Shown here in pieces: positions 5,314 through 8,346 of a stretch of DNA of 8,346 bases. How positions within the stretch are numbered: the first letter of the stretch is position 1; each line of letters starts with the position of its first letter. The stretch spans positions 1 through 8,346 of the forward strand of contig VFLF01000054.1 of the NCBI GenBank assembly GCA_009885185.1, read 5' to 3'. The stretch comes from Nitrosomonadales bacterium. GTDB lineage: Bacteria > Pseudomonadota > Gammaproteobacteria > Burkholderiales > SG8-41. A program made the position numbers and the translations under genes. The notes beneath the pieces were generated by a model that was not told the origin of the DNA, did not search any database, and saw nothing but the letters and a program-made list of their open reading frames with translations.

Positions 5314-6405
5314 TCAGCGGCGCAGCGTGTCCAGGCGGGCGAGCGCCTCCAGCGTTTCATGTTCCAGCGTAATCACCAGTTGCGCGGCGGACAGCTCGCG
5401 CGACAGCGGCGCGGCCTGTCCCGCCCACATCGATACAAAATCCGCATTGCCTGCCTTGGCGGCCGCCGCGCGCAACGGGCCGGTGAGCATATTCTGCGCC
5501 GGAAACGCGAGCCGTGGTGCATCGGCGTCGTTCATCTCGCGCATATAACGGTTTGTCAGCCCGCGCGCGGGCTTGCCGGAGAATTTTTCGGTGATGCGCG
5601 TGGTGTCTTCGGTTGCGGCAAGCACGCTTTGCTTATGCACCGGCGGCGCGCCGCTTTCGCTGCACGGGATAAACGCGGTGCCGAGTTGCGCACCCTGCGC
5701 GCCGAGCGCCAGCACGGCGGCGATGCCCGCGCCGTCCATGATGCCGCCTGCGGCGACCACCGGGACGTTTACCGCGCGCACGATCAGCCGCGTCAACGCC
5801 AGCGTGCCGGTCATCGCCTCGTACGGATCGCGCAGATACGAGCCGCGATGCCCGCCGGCTTCCGCGCCCTGCGCGATGATGAAATCCACGCCCAGCGTCT
5901 CAAGGTGTTGCGCCTCGGCGACGCACGTCGCGCTGGCGCCAACGCGGATGCCGGCAGCCTGCATGCGGCGCAGCCGTTGCTCTTGCAGATCGCCGAGGTG
6001 GCAGGTAAACACTCGCGGACGCGCTTGCTCGATCACGTCAAGTTGCGTTTCGGTGTCGGGCGCGTAGGGCGCACTCACCGGCTTCGGCGGCGGCAGGTTC
6101 ATTTCGGCGTAGTAGCCCGACACCGCGGCGATGGCGGCGCGTTGCTCAACGGCAGGCATCGGCGCGGGCTGCGGCGACACGAACAGATTCAGATTGATCG
6201 GCTCGCGCGTAAGTTGGCGTGCGGCGTCGATATCGCGCAGCATCGCCTCGGGTTGGGTGTAGGCAAATCCGAATGAGCCGAGCGCACCGGCGTTACTGGC
6301 CGCCGCCACCAGCGCGGGCGTGGTGATGCCGCCGGCCATCGGCGCCTGGATAATGGGCAGGCGGGTGCCGAGCAGGTCACATAGGGGGGTGTGCAATTCG
6401 GCCAA
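5314..6405 (-). CDS. class I nitronate monooxygenase-like FMN protein
   Basis: A 363-residue FMN-dependent TIM-barrel protein of the nitronate monooxygenase / 2-nitropropane dioxygenase family, which oxidises propionate-3-nitronate and related nitronates. Visible: PIIQAPMAGGITTPALVAAA (17-36) for FMN binding, GALGSFGFAY (40-49), GASATCVAEA (156-165), AQGAEAGGHRGS (178-189) with His186 as the expected catalytic base, phosphate-binding VVAAGGIMDG (216-225), and ALGAQGAQLGTAF (233-245). Length fits class I enzymes. There is no ATG: I chose TTG at 6405, with GGAGA nine bases upstream and an in-frame stop at 6426-6424; a second TTG at 6396 would give MHTPLCDLLG, also family-like. It is first in the minus-strand group, facing a 377-bp divergent region where its promoter should lie, and is followed closely by the isomerase gene. 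Physiological substrate unknown. Confidence 0.93.
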   Translation of the reverse strand: MAELHTPLCDLLGTRLPIIQAPMAGGITTPALVAAASNAGALGSFGFAYTQPEAMLRDIDAARQLTREPINLNLFVSPQPAPMPAVEQRAAIAAVSGYYAEMNLPPPKPVSAPYAPDTETQLDVIEQARPRVFTCHLGDLQEQRLRRMQAAGIRVGASATCVAEAQHLETLGVDFIIAQGAEAGGHRGSYLRDPYEAMTGTLALTRLIVRAVNVPVVAAGGIMDGAGIAAVLALGAQGAQLGTAFIPCSESGAPPVHKQSVLAATEDTTRITEKFSGKPARGLTNRYMREMNDADAPRLAFPAQNMLTGPLRAAAAKAGNADFVSMWAGQAAPLSRELSAAQLVITLEHETLEALARLDTLRR

Positions 6406-6414
6406 GGTGGGTAA

Positions 6415-6419
6415 TCTCC
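6415..6419 (-). promoter_or_regulatory. Shine-Dalgarno for the TTG start of the NMO-like gene
   Basis: GGAGA on the minus strand lies nine bases before the TTG at 6405. An in-frame TGA at 6426-6424 rules out any longer start, so this site favours 6405 over the TTG at 6396. Confidence 0.5.
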
Positions 6420-6528
6420 AGCTTCAATATCGACTGCGGTTGTTGCGTTGCGCGGCGCTATTTTCGTGCTGATGGGGACTTGTGTGCCGAAACGCAGAAA
6501 TGGACGGGCTGAGGCTTTCGTTGGACAC

Positions 6529-6568
6529 ATTTAAAAATATGAATAAAAACAAATACTTAAAATATAAA
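6529..6568. promoter_or_regulatory. AT-rich island, likely promoter region
   Basis: Only 3 of these 40 bases are G or C, in a window that is otherwise strongly GC-rich. It contains TATAAA on the plus strand (6563-6568) and TATATT on the minus strand (6566-6561), either of which could be a -10 box. No strong -35 partner is seen for either. The setting between divergent genes supports a promoter or a nucleoid-protein binding site. Confidence 0.35.
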
Positions 6569-6723
6569 TGCCGTTACCACTCAAAGAAGAGCATGGTTAG
6601 CGAGTGCTCACAAGTCGTTGCCCGCCGGTTTGCCCCTGGTTAGCTATTGTGCTTTGCAATATAAGCCAGTATTCTCAAAAAATCCCTCTGAAATCACTGC
6701 CCTATCACCCAAGGATATTACGC

Positions 6724-6759
6724 CAGCGCTGATGTTCGCGTGAGTTCGCGTGAGCGCTG
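6724..6759. repeat. Tandem 10-bp repeat inside a 7-bp inverted repeat, upstream of the MBL gene
   Basis: GTTCGCGTGA occurs twice exactly in tandem (6734-6743 and 6744-6753), one helical turn apart. The pair is enclosed by the inverted repeat CAGCGCT (6724-6730) and AGCGCTG (6753-6759). The block ends 23 bases before the ATG of the MBL gene. Helical-turn spacing and position would suit a regulator-binding site or a leader hairpin, but no known operator is recognised. Confidence 0.6.
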
Positions 6760-6782
6760 CGCCCGCGTAATAATCGAAAACC

Positions 6783-7847
6783 ATGCAAGCCGTAACCTCC
6801 CTTAAAAAGCCCCCGCCGGAAATGCACTACCCGATTGCCGAGCCGCCCGCGCCCGGCACGGTGACGGCGGTTGCCCCCGGCGTTTACTGGCTGCGCATGC
6901 CGCTGCCGTTTGTGCTGAACCACATCAATCTGTGGCTGCTGGAAGACGGCGACGGCTGGACCATCGTGGATTGCGGCTTTGCCACGGATGAGGCGCGCGG
7001 TTGCTGGGAGCGAATTTTTGCGAACTGCCTCGGCGGCAAGCCGGTTAAGCGCGTGATCGTCACGCATTTTCATCCCGACCACATCGGCCTGTGCCACTGG
7101 CTGTGCGAGAAGCACCAGGTCATGCCGTGGATGGCGAAAGCCGAGTTTTTGCAGGCGCACAACGTGCTTGCGCGGGTCGCGGGCGTAGATGCCGAGACCC
7201 AGTGCGCGCTGATGGCGCGCCACGGACTCGATGCGGAACGTATGAAGTGGATTGCGATGCGCGAGAATCTGTATCCGACGGGCGTGCCGAGTCTGCCGCG
7301 CGCGCATCGTCGCATCCGCGACAATGAATCCATCACCATCGGCGCGCACACCTGGCGCGTGGTGGTCGGCCACGGCCACTCGCCGGAGCACGCCAGTTTG
7401 TATTGCGACGCGCTGCGAGTATTTATCGCGGGCGATATGCTGCTGCCGCGCATTACCACCAATGTCAGTGTGTGGCCGGCCGAGCCGGATGCCGACCCGG
7501 TGGGTGACTTTCTGCACTCACTGGCGCGCTATGCCGCGCTCGACGCCGACACGCTGGTGCTGCCGTCGCACGGCCTGCCGTTTCAGGGCATGCACGCGCG
7601 TATCGATGCGCTGCACGAACACCACCGCGTGCGCCTCGAACGCGTGTTACAGGCCTGCGCCACGCCGCAATGCGCGGCGGACGTGCTGCACGTGTTGTTC
7701 GACCGTGATATCAATAATGAGCATCTGGTGTTCGCCATGGGCGAAGGCATCGCGCATTTGAATTGCCTGATGCATCGCGGCCAAGTACGCCGCATCGTTG
7801 ATGGCAACGGCAACTATCGGTTTAAACGCATGGAGAAATCAGCATGA
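6783..7847 (+). CDS. MBL-fold metallo-hydrolase coupled to phaC
   Basis: A 354-residue metallo-beta-lactamase-fold hydrolase, probably binding two metal ions in the cytoplasm. Visible: VYWLRMPLPFVLNHINLWLL (34-53), typical of a COG0491 subgroup; WTIVDCGFATDEA (59-71); the metal motif THFHPDH (94-100, His95, His97, Asp99, His100); GHGHSPEH with His199; FIAGDMLLPRITTNVSVWP with Asp218; and PSHGLPF with His263. A C-terminal region of about 75 residues (ALHEHHRVRLERVL onward) resembles the small helical domain found at the end of many such proteins. No signal peptide. The ATG at 6783 lacks a clear Shine-Dalgarno. Its stop overlaps the phaC start by 4 nt (ATGA), so the two are translationally coupled. 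Relatives include hydroxyacylglutathione hydrolases and lactonases. A role on an acyl thioester or in PHA metabolism is inferred from position only. Confidence 0.92.
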   Translation: MQAVTSLKKPPPEMHYPIAEPPAPGTVTAVAPGVYWLRMPLPFVLNHINLWLLEDGDGWTIVDCGFATDEARGCWERIFANCLGGKPVKRVIVTHFHPDHIGLCHWLCEKHQVMPWMAKAEFLQAHNVLARVAGVDAETQCALMARHGLDAERMKWIAMRENLYPTGVPSLPRAHRRIRDNESITIGAHTWRVVVGHGHSPEHASLYCDALRVFIAGDMLLPRITTNVSVWPAEPDADPVGDFLHSLARYAALDADTLVLPSHGLPFQGMHARIDALHEHHRVRLERVLQACATPQCAADVLHVLFDRDINNEHLVFAMGEGIAHLNCLMHRGQVRRIVDGNGNYRFKRMEKSA

Positions 7848-8346
7848 ACGCCGCCGAACAGCAGCAAAAGCCGTTTGACCCGGCGGAAATGATTCAACTC
7901 TACGCGGACATTGCGCGCAAGAGCGGCGAGTTGCTGACGCGAGCGATGCAAAAAGCCGGCGCCAACCCGCAAAAAGCATTCGACGATGAGCTCGGCATCG
8001 CGCGCGCCTTCTTCGACGCCTGGGTAAAAATGGCGAGCGACCCGGCGCAGTTGATGCAAGCGCAGATGAAGGCATGGCAGGATTATTCGCTGCTGTGGCA
8101 GAACACGCTGCTGGCGATGAGCGGGCAAACCCCCGTGCCGGTGGCCGAAGCGCATAAGGGCGACCGCCGTTTTCGGCACGACGATTGGCAAAACAAATTT
8201 CTGTTCGATTATCTGAAGCAGTCGTACCTGATTGCCTCGCGCCATTTGCACAAGGCGATGTGCGAGGTGCGCGGGCTGGATGAAAATGCGGCGAAGAAAG
8301 TCGATTTTTATACGCGTCAGTACATCGATGCGCTGTCGCCGTCGAA
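7844..8346 (+). CDS. phaC: class I poly(3-hydroxyalkanoate) synthase, N-terminal part
   Basis: PhaC polymerises (R)-3-hydroxyacyl-CoA into polyhydroxyalkanoate at the surface of storage granules. The window holds about 167 N-terminal residues, and the frame is open to the right edge; family members are usually about 560-600 residues. The PhaC N-terminal domain (PF07167) is visible: DRRFRHDDWQNKFLFDYLKQ (the conserved 'D-x-R-F-x-x-x-x-W' start), SYLIASRHL, RGLDENAAKK, and FYTRQYIDALSPS at the end. The catalytic domain with its Cys-Asp-His triad lies beyond the edge. GGAG (7832-7835) stands eight bases before the ATG, inside the end of the MBL gene. The residues before the domain are rich in Gln and charged residues, as usual for the poorly conserved N-terminus. 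The identification rests on the N-domain but is clear. Confidence 0.93.
   Translation, partial: MNAAEQQQKPFDPAEMIQLYADIARKSGELLTRAMQKAGANPQKAFDDELGIARAFFDAWVKMASDPAQLMQAQMKAWQDYSLLWQNTLLAMSGQTPVPVAEAHKGDRRFRHDDWQNKFLFDYLKQSYLIASRHLHKAMCEVRGLDENAAKKVDFYTRQYIDALSPS

Larger units (their letters stand above)
6406..6782. other. Divergent intergenic region of 377 bp
   Basis: It separates the minus-strand NMO-like gene from the plus-strand MBL gene, so it should hold promoters for both. I see no convincing gene in it: short open frames here lack family resemblance and ribosome sites. Its contents are an AT-rich island (about 6529-6568), a non-distinct stretch (6570-6715) with a weak TATTG/CAATA hairpin near 6645-6661, and a tandem plus inverted repeat close to the MBL start (6724-6759). 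I do not recognise any RNA gene, riboswitch or insertion-sequence remnant. Confidence 0.7.

Noticed and set aside
5146..6276. Long plus-strand open frame (376 codons) opposite the NMO-like and isomerase genes
   Set aside because: It crosses two well-supported minus-strand genes, has low-complexity Arg/His-rich composition and no recognisable domain.
6189..6530. Minus-strand open frame extending into the divergent spacer
   Set aside because: It overlaps the NMO-like gene out of frame, and the part in the spacer (MCPTKASARPFLRFGTQV) resembles no family known to me.
6570..6720. Possible tRNA or small RNA in the divergent spacer
   Set aside because: No cloverleaf, no conserved TpsiC-like GTTCGAAT/CCA pattern, and only weak short stems.
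6705..7517. Minus-strand open frame (270 codons) opposite the MBL gene
   Set aside because: The plus strand carries intact metal-binding motifs and the ATGA coupling to phaC; the minus frame is a His/Arg-rich shadow.

Overview
This is a GC-rich chromosomal window from a proteobacterium. A betaproteobacterium (Burkholderiales/Nitrosomonadales/Rhodocyclales-like) is my best guess. The reasons are a class I PhaC, a NodI-type ABC ATPase outside rhizobia, DUF2889 and DUF1289 proteins, and bacterial leucine-degradation enzymes. The taxon is an inference from protein character only. Ten protein genes are supported, two of them cut by the window edges. There are no rRNA, tRNA, CRISPR or insertion-sequence genes.

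Layout: eight genes on the minus strand fill 1-6405. In transcription order they are a class I nitronate monooxygenase-like flavoprotein (6405-5314), a DsbA-fold 2-hydroxychromene-2-carboxylate isomerase-like protein (5298-4696), a macrodomain protein (4572-4072), a LiuC-like 3-methylglutaconyl-CoA hydratase (3984-3172), HMG-CoA lyase (3056-2148), a small DUF1289 protein, a DUF2889 protein (1925-1377), an alpha/beta hydrolase (1294-680) and the NodI-like ATPase (683 to the left edge), which makes nine counting the small one. After a 377-bp divergent intergenic region, two plus-strand genes follow: an MBL-fold hydrolase (6783-7847) and the N-terminus of class I PHA synthase PhaC (7844 to the right edge).

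Functional links: LiuC and HMG-CoA lyase catalyse consecutive last steps of leucine degradation, from 3-methylglutaconyl-CoA through HMG-CoA to acetoacetate plus acetyl-CoA. Those products can feed polyhydroxyalkanoate synthesis, which the divergent MBL-phaC pair represents. Two gene pairs are coupled by 4-nt ATGA overlaps (hydrolase-nodI and MBL-phaC), and DUF1289-DUF2889 and NMO-isomerase are tightly packed.

The most unusual structure lies between genes. Three long, nearly perfect foldback repeats (arms of 24-29 bp) of two sequence families fill gaps between co-directional minus-strand genes. One supplies the stop codon of the upstream gene and ends 5 bp from the start codon of the next. 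Another has A/T tracts that make it look like a bidirectional terminator in the middle of the leucine pair. The HMG-CoA lyase also lacks one normally invariant active-site glutamate (Gln46). I see no clearly new multi-gene system. The foldback repeats are the best candidates for something undescribed.
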